A stretch of DNA of 64,000 nt from Aureispira sp. CCB-E (GCF_031326345.1 NZ_CP133671.1:4092001-4156000); one strand, 5' to 3'; counted from the stretch's first letter, positions 6,268 through 17,221 are shown. Notes: generated from the letters alone by a model not told the origin. Made by a program: numbers and translations.

Positions 6268-8257
6268 CCATTATTCAATCATAGTGGGGTATCTCCCATT
6301 AAAATCATCCAATTATATGAAACAATACTTTTCCTTCCTTGCGGTGTTTATTTTATGTGTTCAAGCTTCTGTTTTAAAAGCACAGAACGTTCATATTCCT
6401 GATCAGACTTTTAAGAATTATCTGATTACTGGAGGGGTAGACACTAATCAAGATTTTGAAATACAAATATCAGAAGCTCAAAATTTTACAGGGTTAATTA
6501 ACATTAACGGTCTTGCAATTTCCGATTTAACAGGCTTAGAAGAATTTACAAAATTAACTAGGTTATACTGTGAAGTAACAAACATAACATCCTTAGATGT
6601 AAGCGCTAATGTCATGTTGACAGAGTTACATTGTGGCAATAACGACTTAACTTCTTTAGACCTCTCTAACAATGTGAATTTAACAAATTTAAAATGCTAC
6701 GTCTTAAAAATAACAGAACTAGACCTCTCTAATAATGTCAATTTAGTAGAATTGGATTGTAGACAAGATAGTTTATTAACGAGAATTAATATTAGAAATG
6801 GTAACAATACAGCAATCACTAGCTTCCTTGCCAATGACAATCCTGCTCTGACTTGTATTGAAGTGGATAGTGTTGCTTATTCAACAGCCAACTGGACGAA
6901 TATAGATGTTGGAGTTGTTTTTAGTACAAGCTGTTTTACGGGCATTAATACTGTAGGTCAACTACCTTCACTTCGAGCATACCCCAATCCAGCTGCTAAG
7001 ACATTGACTGTAGATATGGGGGAGACTGTTTTGTCTGCCAAGATTACGGTTTTTAATACTATTGGGCAAATTGTAAGCTCTGAGGATCACAAAAATATTG
7101 CTTCCTTAGACTTAAACATACAAGGGCTACCAGGATGGTATTTTATTCAAATTGAAACCGAAAAAGGCAACCAAACTATTAAGGTACTCAAACAAGAGTA
7201 ATCCTTTTAGTACAACTAAAAAGCACAAACTAACATCTATGTAATGTAAAAATTAAAAATGCTTAACAACTGTATGCCCCGCAGATATTGGAGATTAAAA
7301 AAAATAACATATCTTTATATCCATTATTCAATCATAGTGGGGCATCTCCCATTAAAATCATCCAATTATATGAAACAGTACTTTTCCTTCCTTGCGGCGT
7401 TTATTTTATGTGTTCAAGCTTCTGTTTTAAAAGCACAGAATGTTCATATTCCTGATCAGACTTTTAAGAATTATTTATTTAGTAAAGGAGTAGACACTAA
7501 TCAAGATTTTGAAATACAAGTATCAGAAGCTCAGAACTATACAGGAGTTATCAATATAGCAGGATTAGCAATTACAGATTTAACAGGCTTGGAAGAATTT
7601 ACTTCTATTCAAATTCTGTCTTGTGAAGATGTTCCTATTACTTCTTTAAATGTTAGTGCGAATGTGATGCTTACGCATTTGCGTTGTTCTAATAATCCTA
7701 TATCTTCTTTAGATTTATCCCATAATATCAATTTAGTAAGTTTAACTTGCCAAAGAACGAACATCACGCATCTAGATTTATCCAATAATGTCAATTTGAC
7801 AGAGTTGGATTGCAGATCAGATAGTTCTTTAGTTGCTTTAGATATAAGAAATGGGAACAATACTTCTATGACTAATTTCCTTGTAAATGGAAACCCTTTA
7901 TTACAATGTATAGAAGTAGATGATTCTACTTATTCTACCACTAATTGGACTAATATTGATCCCAACGCATATTTTAGCACCAACTGCTTTTATTTAGGCA
8001 CTACTGAAGCTTTAGGAAAAAACAAGATACAAGCTCATTTTTATCCTAATCCAATGAAAAATGCCTTGACGATAGATTTAGGAACAACTTTTTCTTCCAT
8101 TAAAGTTACTATTTCTAATCCGATTGGGCAGCTTTTACAAACTAATACTTATACTAACCAAAACCGCCTTGACTTAAACATACAAGGACTACCAGGCTGG
8201 TATTTTATTCAAATTGAAACCGAAAAAGGCAACCAAACTATTAAGGTGCTTAAACAA
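6268..8257 (+). repeat. tandem duplication of an LRR surface-protein gene with conserved ends
   Basis: The block 6268-6420 (48 bp upstream of the start plus the signal peptide and first mature residues) recurs at 7321-7473 with only four differences in 153 bp. The block 7109-7195 (end of the sorting domain) recurs at 8171-8257 with a similarly small number of differences. The leucine-rich middle parts are much more diverged. This indicates a tandem duplication followed by divergence of the centre or gene conversion at the ends. Confidence 0.85.
6317..7201 (+). CDS. secreted leucine-rich-repeat protein with T9SS sorting domain (copy 1)
   Basis: I take the ATG at 6317 rather than an upstream in-frame GTG, because it opens directly with a signal peptide (MKQYFSFLAVF to the A at VLKA-Q, about 23 residues). 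Residues about 40-170 hold LRRs of the LTSLDLSNNVNLTNLKC type, about 20-21 residues per repeat. The last 75 residues are a T9SS type A sorting domain beginning at AYPNPAAKTLTVD and ending TIKVLKQE. The protein should cross the outer membrane and be attached or released at the surface, probably as a binding or adhesion protein. It forms a tandem pair with the next gene. Confidence 0.85.
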   Translation: MKQYFSFLAVFILCVQASVLKAQNVHIPDQTFKNYLITGGVDTNQDFEIQISEAQNFTGLININGLAISDLTGLEEFTKLTRLYCEVTNITSLDVSANVMLTELHCGNNDLTSLDLSNNVNLTNLKCYVLKITELDLSNNVNLVELDCRQDSLLTRINIRNGNNTAITSFLANDNPALTCIEVDSVAYSTANWTNIDVGVVFSTSCFTGINTVGQLPSLRAYPNPAAKTLTVDMGETVLSAKITVFNTIGQIVSSEDHKNIASLDLNIQGLPGWYFIQIETEKGNQTIKVLKQE

Positions 8258-8260
8258 TAG
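7370..8260 (+). CDS. secreted leucine-rich-repeat protein with T9SS sorting domain (copy 2)
   Basis: The start is the ATG at 7370, by exact homology to the signal peptide of copy 1; a longer in-frame start at 7259 would translate duplicated upstream DNA. The signal peptide and first mature segment (NVHIPDQTFKNYL) and the C-terminal LDLNIQGLPGWYFIQIETEK are nearly identical to copy 1. The LRR region (about 60-170) has changed most positions outside the consensus leucines and asparagines. The sorting domain begins near HFYPNPMKNALTID. Same presumed role as copy 1 with altered binding face. Confidence 0.85.
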   Translation: MKQYFSFLAAFILCVQASVLKAQNVHIPDQTFKNYLFSKGVDTNQDFEIQVSEAQNYTGVINIAGLAITDLTGLEEFTSIQILSCEDVPITSLNVSANVMLTHLRCSNNPISSLDLSHNINLVSLTCQRTNITHLDLSNNVNLTELDCRSDSSLVALDIRNGNNTSMTNFLVNGNPLLQCIEVDDSTYSTTNWTNIDPNAYFSTNCFYLGTTEALGKNKIQAHFYPNPMKNALTIDLGTTFSSIKVTISNPIGQLLQTNTYTNQNRLDLNIQGLPGWYFIQIETEKGNQTIKVLKQ

Positions 8261-8586
8261 AAAAAAGTGGCTTAGTGCTATGAATTACCAAAGCTCTAAG
8301 TCCCTTCTATTTCTGAAATTAAACTCTCCCAATACACACTTCCTTTCTTTGGATTTTTTATATTAAGAACAAATATTGAGTCAATAAAAATGGGCTATTG
8401 AATTGACTTAATATTTTAGGATACGATTAGGTTTACTCGTGTGCAAATTTCCTTTCTCTAAGTGCTATAGAAATTTTAGAAATAATTACTTGGCTAAGCT
8501 ACGGCTTGCTTCTACAAATCATTAAAGCTTGTTAGCTAATTCAATGTAATTTAGGAACAACCATTATTCACCCAATAATCAGAATT
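8261..8586. other. intergenic stretch, no gene seen
   Basis: These 326 bp separate the second LRR gene from the giant adhesin. I see no open frame of note and no strong terminator hairpin. A TAGGTTTA near 8427, one base off the TAnnTTTG -7 consensus, is a weak promoter candidate for the adhesin but would give a leader of about 150 nt. Confidence 0.4.
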
Positions 8587-11500
8587 ATGTCTCTATTTTT
8601 AGGTCGCCAGAGAGTCTATTTTTTACTCTTTAGCATTGTAACTAGTGCTTCCTTGCTTCAAGCACAAGCACCTGGTGGTTTTTCTACCAATTTAGGTTTA
8701 TGGTTAAAAGGAGATGGTCTCCCCCTAGGTGCTAACCAAACAGCCAATTGGCAAGATGCCCACTCGACTAATGACGCCCAATTTCACCCTAATACCGTGC
8801 ATTACGAAGTAGTTGAAGATATCAACTTCAATAAATCTCTACATATCAATGACGAATGGTTTGATAGTCCTTTAGATATCAACGTTAATGACCTTAATGT
8901 TTTTATGGTTTATAGACTTAGAACCAACGGAAATACTCCTTTGTGGGGCAATGGGGTTATCCCTTCTCAAAGTAGTAACAACAAAGGTCGGCAAGCAACT
9001 AGCAGTAGCATGACTACTGGGGGAACTACTGACAGCCCCTATACGGGAGCGGATAATACAAATAGGGTTTATTTAAACCACATTAATAGTATACATAATT
9101 CCAATTCCTTGATCTTTGTTAATGGAGCTAGTGTCGCCACATTGCCAACAACTGGAGCAATTGTTAGTACCCCAACAAGCGGAACAGATTCTACACATCA
9201 AGGAATATTTATTGGTAAGACAGATAATACAGCAACAACTTCTGGTCCTGGTTCGGATGTATTGGATGTTGCAGAATTTATTGTTTATAGAGGAGCTGTT
9301 AATCCCACCCAAAGAAACCAAATCAATTCTTATCTAGCCATTAAATATGGAATAACTATAACTGCCCATAACTATTTGAGCAGTACTGGGACTGTTCTTT
9401 GGGATCAAGGAACGAATACAGGATTTGATAATGATATTGTTGGCATAGCTAGGGATAACGGTTCGGGATTAAATCAAACACAATCTAAAAGTGTAAATGT
9501 AGGTTCTCTAATCACCATATCTAATAGTGCATCCAACGGAGAAGCTTTATTGGTTGGTAATAATGGAGGAGCAACAGGAAGTGCTGTGACTTTCCAAGAG
9601 GGAAATAGTTTCTTGAGAAAAGGGATGAGAATAAACAAGATTTGGAAGTGTCAAAAAACGGGAGCTTTTAACAATTTCAGCATTAATATTGACAATGGGA
9701 TTAGCCTTCCAAGTGGATTTAATACAAATAATATTTTTCTCTTAGTATCGGATAATGCTTCTTTCAATTCAAATTTAAGAGCTTATCCTTTGCTAAACTT
9801 TGATGCTAGTAATGTTCTGCTGAATGATGGTGACTTTTTTACAATTGCTCGGTCGGATGCTGCTTTGTGGGTGAAGGGTGATCCAACCCACAACTCTATT
9901 TCAGGAAGCGCAATTAATAGTTATTATGATTATGTATTAGGAGTGAATACAATGAATAGCCATGCACTCTCTGGAAATCTTCCTCTATACACACCTAACA
10001 GTGCAAACTCTGCCATCAATTTCCATCCTTATGCCACCTTCAATCAAGGGAATCATCGCAATTTTTTAGAAAGAGATAATTTTACTGGTTTTGGAGAAAG
10101 TGGCACTTCTATTTTTATGGTATTGAGGCGAGACGATCAGAACACAAGTACAGAAGCGATGATGTCCTATGCTGTAGGAAATAGTACATCACAAGCCAAT
10201 GAATGGTTGATAGATAATCCTTCAGATGTTGAAGTTTTTGTGGAGGCAGGAGCTCTTAGTGGTGGGCATGAAGATAATTATGACATAGAGGATAATATTC
10301 CTCATATTATTTCGAATATAAGAGGAAATGGTAATCAGGATCATCTTCGGGTGGATGCCGATCAAGATAGTGAGAATTACCACAACAACACTGTAATTAA
10401 TAGTAGAGGTCGACTAATTTTTGGACAAGAACAAGACGATTTAAGTTATACAATAGGCAGTTTCGAGGCAAACCAAGAATACGAAGGAGATTTTGCAGAA
10501 GCCATTGTCTTTAATAAAAGAGTTAGCAATAACGATCGAGATGCGATTGAATCCTATTTGGCTATAAAATATGGGATAACTTTATCAGGAGATTATAAGA
10601 TTTATGATGGGAATACGCTCGCCACTACTTGGGATCAAAGCTCAAACAATACATATCACAGAAATATAGGAGGAATAGGTCGGGATGACGCTTTTAACTT
10701 AGATCAGAGGAAATCTAAAAGCCAAAATGGTTCAACTTCGGAAGTAGTGATTGAACACACGGGGATATTTCCTAACGATATGTGTCATTTGATCTGGGGG
10801 GCTAATAACGGAACTTATGATAATATTACTTCATCTGGTGCACCATCCGGGTATAAATTATCTCAAAAGCGATGGAAAGTTCAAAACTATAATAACAGAA
10901 TTGGTTTGGTAACGGTAACTTTACCTGTGCCACCATCTTTGATTGGTCAAAGTTTGTCTGATGTTCGATTAATTGTGAGTGATAATCAAAATTTTAACGC
11001 TGGAAATATAAGCCAATACACTGGTTCCGTTAATAATAATGAAATTACATTTTCCAATGTTTCATTATCTGATGACAGGTATTTTGCTTTAGGTTTTTCT
11101 GAAAATGTAGGATACATTAATTTGGACCCTGGTGCCCCTACTACTTTCGAAGCTTGCCCAGGTTCTGACGTTCAATTTAATTATGCTAACTTGAGTGACC
11201 ATCCAGACAGAATTGAATTTAGAGATACAACTGGTGCTGCTTTGATCTTAAATGTGAGCCCAACAAATACAAGTGGTTCTGGAAATACCCGAAACGGTAC
11301 TATTAACCTAACAATTCCTACGAATGCAGGAACTGGTAATGTGCGACTCTTATTTAACAATACGGTTGTTTATAATTTTAACGGAAACTTAGTGGTTCAT
11401 AATCCTAAACTGGATTTTTTACCACAAACTAGCCCCATCTGTGCTACCGACACAGTGCCTTTAATTGGTTTTCCCAGTGGAGGTATTTTTTCTGTTGATA

Positions 11501-14500
11501 CTTTATATAATGTTGCGTCTTATCCCAATTTAATAGTAAACAATACTATTATTGGAGATTCTGCAAAGTGGAGTAATGTGAACGATAATTTTAAAGATAT
11601 TCTAATTAATTATTCTTATACACCTACTTACATTAACGGTACACCTTGCCTCCAATCCGTAAATAAAAAGAAATGGATCAATATCAGAGATAATAGATTA
11701 GACGAAGTTGTCTTTAATTATATCATTGCGAATCCTCCTAGCCCCAACAAAGTATTAGAGCTAGATTCAAATACAATTAGTAATATCAGCCCCAATTTAT
11801 TAGACCCCAACTCTAACTTTAATTATCCGGTCTCCTTTTCAGGAACCTATGTAACTTTTGACAGTGCAGCAAATAGATATGAATTTCTTACAGACCAAGC
11901 CAACAGTAATAACCCTGTAACGATACGCTACAACAACAATGGTTGTATAGGAGAAGCAACAGGGACAATAGATGTTTATCCTCCTTTGCAAATAATAGGT
12001 TTACTCGATACAGTCTGCTCAGAAGCTGCTCCTTTTGAGTTTACAAGAGATACCTTATCAGATTATGCTTATAGGAGAGATACAGTTTTGTACAGTTTTT
12101 CTAATATTACAGTACTACAGTTTTATGAGTATAATAAAATTACTAGAGTTACCACAGATATAAGTGCTTATCAAAATGCCATTGATACTATTACGACAGC
12201 TCCTAATAATGAGCGATATCGTTTTACGCCTATCAATATCCCTTTGAGTGCAGATACTGTTGCCATGCAAATGGAGTACACAACAACAATAACAACTATC
12301 GTTACAAGATCAGGAAACCCACCTGGTAGCCCTACGACAAGAAGCTACAGTTTTATAGCTTTTGATACAATACACATGCAAGATAGACCCGTACCTCAAA
12401 TTCTAAACCTAGACAGTACTTATTGCCCTAATGCGAGTACCGTAGCCATACAAACTACGCCTGACTTTGAATATAATGCACGAACCTATTTTGAATTTAG
12501 AGGAGATGATGCCTTTGGATATAACTTACTAGACACCTTGCAACAAGATACCTTATTCGATCCTAGTTACCATTATGATAAACATGTTCCGTTAAAAGAT
12601 AGGCATCTAAATGTTCAATTAATTTATGTTGTAGATCGATATGGTTGTGTTGATAAAGACACTGCTTATACAAGAATAGTGGCGCCTGTTCAACCTATTT
12701 TTTATCCGCAACCTGCTTATTGTACAAGTGATTTCCCAACCCCATTATTGCCCACATTTGCTCCTGGTAGCTTTACGCCATTTTCAGTCGTAGCTACGTT
12801 CTTGTCTAGGCCAGGATTAGATACTGTAACACAACTTTTTGACCCAAGTGTTCCTGGCCCTGGAAATCATTTAGCAACATTGCAAATGATTGATAATTTT
12901 GGTTGCCGGAGCGAATTTACGGACACTCTATTTGTTAGGGTACCTCCGCAAATCAAGTTGCAAGCAGACAATCCCCATAGAACAGGTTTTTGTTCTAATG
13001 AAATAAATGTACCTCTGAGTACTATTTTGTTATCAGGAAATCCAGCAGACACCGTTGTTTATTTAGGTGCAGGGGTAACAGGCAATACTTTAGACCCTAG
13101 TGCTATTTTTCCAGGAAGTAATGGAGGAACCTCACCTATTTCTGTTATTTATACAGATAGTTTTGGTTGTCAAGGAAGAGATGATGTAACGCTTACCATT
13201 CGACCAATTCCAGTTCTTAGATTAGATAGTTCTATAATTGGTCAGAGATACTGTGGCAATGACCCTGCTTTTACTATTGAAGGTTTTGTACGAGATACTT
13301 CTGGTAACTTCCAAGCAGAAAATGGTTCGATTAGAGGTGATGGAGTTGTTTTGATCAATGGTGTTTACTATTATGATCCTAGTACTATTTTAGTCGATAG
13401 TCTTCATCTTGATACAGTTCAATATACATTTTCAGATGTGTATGGTTGCACCAATACTATTTCTGAAGTAGTAAGAATAGATTCCGTTCCCGAAGTTTCT
13501 CTAACGGGGCTAAATCTAAAATACTGTATTGATGATCCTATAGATCAATTTGTAGGGTTACCTGATAGTAACTTTCAAACCAGTGGTACTTTCTACGGTG
13601 GTCCAGGAGTTAACCCTAATACAGGCGTTTTCACACCTTCTCAAGCGGGTACTGGCAAAAAAGTAGTGTTTTATACCTTTGAAGATAGAAATTCTTGTCA
13701 AAGCACAGCATATGACACTACAATAGTGTATGGTTTGCCAACTCCCCTTTTTGGAGGTTACCAAACTCAATACTGTACGGCAGCCGCCGAGGATACTTTA
13801 GAAAGTTTTAACCTGCCACTTGTGGGAAGTTCTTATTATTATTTCGGAGGAAGTATTATTTCAGATACTGCTTTGGGGATTATTTCTCCTAACAGGGATA
13901 GTTCCGGTCTAAAAACAATCTATTATACATTCATAGATTCGGTAGGCTGTTCGAATACAGATAGTGTTAATATATATATCCACCCATCCCCTGAAATTGT
14001 AGTTGATGGCTTAGATTCTGCTTATTGCTTTAATGCGCCTGAAGACAACATATCCGTCTTCCCTTCAGGTGTTTTGGTAGGATCGAGTTCACCTGGATTT
14101 ACAAGTAGTGGAAATAGCATCTTCTTTGACCCTGACCAAGATACGGCGGGGATAAAAGTATTCACTTATATTTATACCGATCCTAACACCACTTGTGCCG
14201 ATACCCTTACATCTAGGACTTTAGTTTATAAACCTCAGACACCTAGTTACATTGGTTTAGATAACTTTTATTGTGAAACTAGGGACACGTTCCCCATTAC
14301 AGGTATTCCAATTGGAGGGGTTTTCAGTGGTCAAGGAATTATTGGAAACGGCTTTAGTCCAGCAAAAGCGGGTGGAGGTTTACATACAATTTCTTACTCT
14401 GTGAATGACACGCTACTATATAATGCAGACACCCTAGTTTGTCAAGTAGATACAATTACCAATGTGCGAGTTAGCCCGCTTCCTGTTCCTACGATTCTTA

Positions 14501-17148
14501 GTCCTGGAAACAACTACAGATTTTGCAGTGCAGATACCAGCACCATTTTAGTTAGTGGAACTCCCTTTACTTGGAACACATTTAAAAGCAACACGGGAGG
14601 TGTTCAATACACAATAACCACAGCCGAGGATACTTTGAGTCATAACCCGCTAACTATTCGTTACTATCCAGATACGACCTATTATTTTGACCCTTCTTTG
14701 GTTGTAGAAGGAACTCATTTTGTGACATATATTGCAATGGATAGCCTCACTGGTTGTCAAGATAGTATTCAGTACACTTATATTGTTGATGATTATACAA
14801 GTCCTTTCTTTGCCTTAGATTCTGTTTATTGTGAATCGGCAGACTCTGTTATTTTGTTCGGAGTACCAAGCGGAGGAATCTTTTTGAGAGATAATGATAC
14901 TTTGCGTGGTGCACCACCGTATTTTGTTCCCAATCCAGATTATGGAGTTAACAATTACGCTAATCCTGTTTTAGATACAATTGTTTACACTGTTCAGGAT
15001 GGAGCTTGTTATGGTACCGATACACAGTACGTTTTGATTAATCCTGTTCCACAAATTTACTTTACAGGAAACACACCTCACAATACTTATTGTTTAGGAA
15101 TGGATAGTGTTCCCTTAGCTCCCAATATCAATGGAGGGGTATTTACAGGAAATGGAGTATTGTTTGGAACCTCTTCTTTTATACCCGACATCGCAGGTCC
15201 AGGCTATCATCCTATTTATTATGACTACGAACATCCTATTACAGGGTGTAAAAACCAATATATTGATACATTTTCTGTTTTCGGAATGCCTAACATTAAT
15301 TTTAAGGCAATTGGAGGATGTCAATTAGATAGTATTACTTTCTGCCCCGATAACGTTATTTTGGGGTTGAATAATATTTTTAACAATAGAATAATTGACT
15401 CGATTACAAACATTACTTGGGAATTTGAACCTAATGTAGCTATACTTGGAGACCATCAAAATAATGCTATTGATACAATTAGCTACGTTTATAGTAACCC
15501 TGGTGTCTATAATACAAAGCTCTTAGTGACCAACCAAACCTACTGTACAGACACACAAGTTGTCCGCTTAGTTATCTCGCCTAGAGTTTCTCATTTTCCT
15601 TATGACGAGTCATTTGAAGCATCTAATGGAAATTGGTATGCAGAAAGTAGAGATTCTAGCCATCCATTGCTTTGGGAATGGGGAATTGATAGTACCAATC
15701 AAGGAATTGCGAGCAATCGAAATAATCGATTCTGGTCTACGCAACTAAATGGTACGTATTCAGAAAGTGAAGATGCATGGGTTTATAGTCCTTGTTTTGA
15801 CATTGATAGTCTTACCCGTCCGATGGTTAAATTAGACTATTGGTCTGATACAAGATCCGCAGATGGTGCGGTATTGGAATATCAGAAAGAAGACGGTAGT
15901 TGGGTTCCGTTAGGGGAAACGAATAGAGGTATTAATTGGTTTAACTCTTCAATTATTATAGGACAACCAGGAGACCAAAATTTAGCGCCTATAGGTTGGT
16001 CAGGGAGAAGCAATGGCTGGAAAGATGCTCGTTACAAATTAGACCATTTAGGAAATCGCGACAATTTGCGTTTGCGTGTTGCTTTTGGTTCGCCATCTGT
16101 AAACTTGGGAGGCAACTTCTACGATGGTTTTGGCTTTGATAATTTCTGGGTAGGCAGTAGAACTAGAAACGTGTTGTTAGAGACAACATCTAACGTCAAT
16201 GAACCAAACATGGATATTATTAATGATCACGTTTATCAATTAATTTATAACAGTCCTATTAATAAGGATTTAATCATGCTACAATATCATTGTGCAGAAC
16301 CTGTTGCCAATGATCGATTCTATTTGGATAACGAAATCGTAGCAGATGCTAGAACTTATTTTTATGGAATTCCTGAAGCAGGGCGAGCCTATATTGATGG
16401 AAAAACTACTGGCGTTCCAAGATCTAGGTATTTACAGGATATAGATTTTGAGAAAGAAATGTTAGCTAGTCCGAAGTTTGATATTGAAATTGATACTTTC
16501 CACCATAACAATGCAGGCATCTTTACGATAGAAGCTACTGTAAAAGCTCTGGTAGATTTACCGAATCCTGTTCGTTACAGAATTAATACAGTCATTACCG
16601 AAGATTCGCTAACGTATGGTGGCGCAAGTAATAGCATGGTACATGCTGTTGTTAGAAAAGATGATGAAGCAGCCAATATACGAACTCGTTCTTGGGCAGT
16701 TGGAGATACACAAAAAGTAACCTTAACTTGGAATCATGGCGCAACTTCAATTGTTTATCGTCCTGAGCATTTTCAAGCTGTTGTATTCATCCAAGCAGAA
16801 CTTAGCAGAGAAGTATTCCAAGCTGCAACCTCGAGAGATGTTAGTGGATATTGGGTTGGTGTTGATCAAATTGCTGCTGAACCAGAACTAAATGAAATCA
16901 ACTCTATGAATCTATATCCAAATCCTGCGAAAGATTACTTTAATGTTTCTTTTGATAAGGCTTTAAAACAAGATTACAACTGGAAACTAGTTGGAATTAA
17001 TGGTGTAGAACATCAGACAGGGATGGTTTATGCTGGGGATAAGGACATTCAAATTAGTAATTACGATTTTCCTTCTGGAGTTTATGTATTTATAGTTTAT
17101 AATGAACATGTCTTTTCGCAACGTAAAGTCATTATTAATCAAGAATAA
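8587..17148 (+). CDS. giant multidomain T9SS-secreted surface adhesin, 2853 aa
   Basis: A signal peptide (about residues 1-27, ending LLQAQ) is followed by two concanavalin/LamG-like modules (about 28-260 and 430-665), each starting LWLKGD/LWVKGD and ending in ...YLAIKYGIT. From about 1260 to 2220 there are roughly eleven Ig-like repeats of about 90 residues. Each begins with a (Y/F)C motif, has a GG-F-G-GV turn and ends in Y-F-D-GC, typical of Bacteroidota gliding or adhesion proteins. A PKD-like module (about 2235-2330) and a jelly-roll module beginning YDESFEASNGNWY precede the T9SS type A domain (SMNLYPNPAKDYF to the end). Repeats and sorting signal indicate a cell-surface stalk with N-terminal sugar-binding heads; the ligand is unknown. 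Confidence 0.85.
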   Translation: MSLFLGRQRVYFLLFSIVTSASLLQAQAPGGFSTNLGLWLKGDGLPLGANQTANWQDAHSTNDAQFHPNTVHYEVVEDINFNKSLHINDEWFDSPLDINVNDLNVFMVYRLRTNGNTPLWGNGVIPSQSSNNKGRQATSSSMTTGGTTDSPYTGADNTNRVYLNHINSIHNSNSLIFVNGASVATLPTTGAIVSTPTSGTDSTHQGIFIGKTDNTATTSGPGSDVLDVAEFIVYRGAVNPTQRNQINSYLAIKYGITITAHNYLSSTGTVLWDQGTNTGFDNDIVGIARDNGSGLNQTQSKSVNVGSLITISNSASNGEALLVGNNGGATGSAVTFQEGNSFLRKGMRINKIWKCQKTGAFNNFSINIDNGISLPSGFNTNNIFLLVSDNASFNSNLRAYPLLNFDASNVLLNDGDFFTIARSDAALWVKGDPTHNSISGSAINSYYDYVLGVNTMNSHALSGNLPLYTPNSANSAINFHPYATFNQGNHRNFLERDNFTGFGESGTSIFMVLRRDDQNTSTEAMMSYAVGNSTSQANEWLIDNPSDVEVFVEAGALSGGHEDNYDIEDNIPHIISNIRGNGNQDHLRVDADQDSENYHNNTVINSRGRLIFGQEQDDLSYTIGSFEANQEYEGDFAEAIVFNKRVSNNDRDAIESYLAIKYGITLSGDYKIYDGNTLATTWDQSSNNTYHRNIGGIGRDDAFNLDQRKSKSQNGSTSEVVIEHTGIFPNDMCHLIWGANNGTYDNITSSGAPSGYKLSQKRWKVQNYNNRIGLVTVTLPVPPSLIGQSLSDVRLIVSDNQNFNAGNISQYTGSVNNNEITFSNVSLSDDRYFALGFSENVGYINLDPGAPTTFEACPGSDVQFNYANLSDHPDRIEFRDTTGAALILNVSPTNTSGSGNTRNGTINLTIPTNAGTGNVRLLFNNTVVYNFNGNLVVHNPKLDFLPQTSPICATDTVPLIGFPSGGIFSVDTLYNVASYPNLIVNNTIIGDSAKWSNVNDNFKDILINYSYTPTYINGTPCLQSVNKKKWINIRDNRLDEVVFNYIIANPPSPNKVLELDSNTISNISPNLLDPNSNFNYPVSFSGTYVTFDSAANRYEFLTDQANSNNPVTIRYNNNGCIGEATGTIDVYPPLQIIGLLDTVCSEAAPFEFTRDTLSDYAYRRDTVLYSFSNITVLQFYEYNKITRVTTDISAYQNAIDTITTAPNNERYRFTPINIPLSADTVAMQMEYTTTITTIVTRSGNPPGSPTTRSYSFIAFDTIHMQDRPVPQILNLDSTYCPNASTVAIQTTPDFEYNARTYFEFRGDDAFGYNLLDTLQQDTLFDPSYHYDKHVPLKDRHLNVQLIYVVDRYGCVDKDTAYTRIVAPVQPIFYPQPAYCTSDFPTPLLPTFAPGSFTPFSVVATFLSRPGLDTVTQLFDPSVPGPGNHLATLQMIDNFGCRSEFTDTLFVRVPPQIKLQADNPHRTGFCSNEINVPLSTILLSGNPADTVVYLGAGVTGNTLDPSAIFPGSNGGTSPISVIYTDSFGCQGRDDVTLTIRPIPVLRLDSSIIGQRYCGNDPAFTIEGFVRDTSGNFQAENGSIRGDGVVLINGVYYYDPSTILVDSLHLDTVQYTFSDVYGCTNTISEVVRIDSVPEVSLTGLNLKYCIDDPIDQFVGLPDSNFQTSGTFYGGPGVNPNTGVFTPSQAGTGKKVVFYTFEDRNSCQSTAYDTTIVYGLPTPLFGGYQTQYCTAAAEDTLESFNLPLVGSSYYYFGGSIISDTALGIISPNRDSSGLKTIYYTFIDSVGCSNTDSVNIYIHPSPEIVVDGLDSAYCFNAPEDNISVFPSGVLVGSSSPGFTSSGNSIFFDPDQDTAGIKVFTYIYTDPNTTCADTLTSRTLVYKPQTPSYIGLDNFYCETRDTFPITGIPIGGVFSGQGIIGNGFSPAKAGGGLHTISYSVNDTLLYNADTLVCQVDTITNVRVSPLPVPTILSPGNNYRFCSADTSTILVSGTPFTWNTFKSNTGGVQYTITTAEDTLSHNPLTIRYYPDTTYYFDPSLVVEGTHFVTYIAMDSLTGCQDSIQYTYIVDDYTSPFFALDSVYCESADSVILFGVPSGGIFLRDNDTLRGAPPYFVPNPDYGVNNYANPVLDTIVYTVQDGACYGTDTQYVLINPVPQIYFTGNTPHNTYCLGMDSVPLAPNINGGVFTGNGVLFGTSSFIPDIAGPGYHPIYYDYEHPITGCKNQYIDTFSVFGMPNINFKAIGGCQLDSITFCPDNVILGLNNIFNNRIIDSITNITWEFEPNVAILGDHQNNAIDTISYVYSNPGVYNTKLLVTNQTYCTDTQVVRLVISPRVSHFPYDESFEASNGNWYAESRDSSHPLLWEWGIDSTNQGIASNRNNRFWSTQLNGTYSESEDAWVYSPCFDIDSLTRPMVKLDYWSDTRSADGAVLEYQKEDGSWVPLGETNRGINWFNSSIIIGQPGDQNLAPIGWSGRSNGWKDARYKLDHLGNRDNLRLRVAFGSPSVNLGGNFYDGFGFDNFWVGSRTRNVLLETTSNVNEPNMDIINDHVYQLIYNSPINKDLIMLQYHCAEPVANDRFYLDNEIVADARTYFYGIPEAGRAYIDGKTTGVPRSRYLQDIDFEKEMLASPKFDIEIDTFHHNNAGIFTIEATVKALVDLPNPVRYRINTVITEDSLTYGGASNSMVHAVVRKDDEAANIRTRSWAVGDTQKVTLTWNHGATSIVYRPEHFQAVVFIQAELSREVFQAATSRDVSGYWVGVDQIAAEPELNEINSMNLYPNPAKDYFNVSFDKALKQDYNWKLVGINGVEHQTGMVYAGDKDIQISNYDFPSGVYVFIVYNEHVFSQRKVIINQE

Positions 17149-17180
17149 GAAAAAAGCAATTGTAATTTAAATATTATTTA

Positions 17181-17221
17181 GGTGTCAGCAAGGTTTCATC
17201 AACTTGTTGGCACCTTTTTTT
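17181..17221 (+). terminator. rho-independent terminator of the giant adhesin
   Basis: A 12-bp stem (17181-17192 with 17203-17214, two G-U pairs) encloses a 10-nt loop and is followed by seven T. It lies 32 bp after the adhesin stop codon. Confidence 0.85.
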
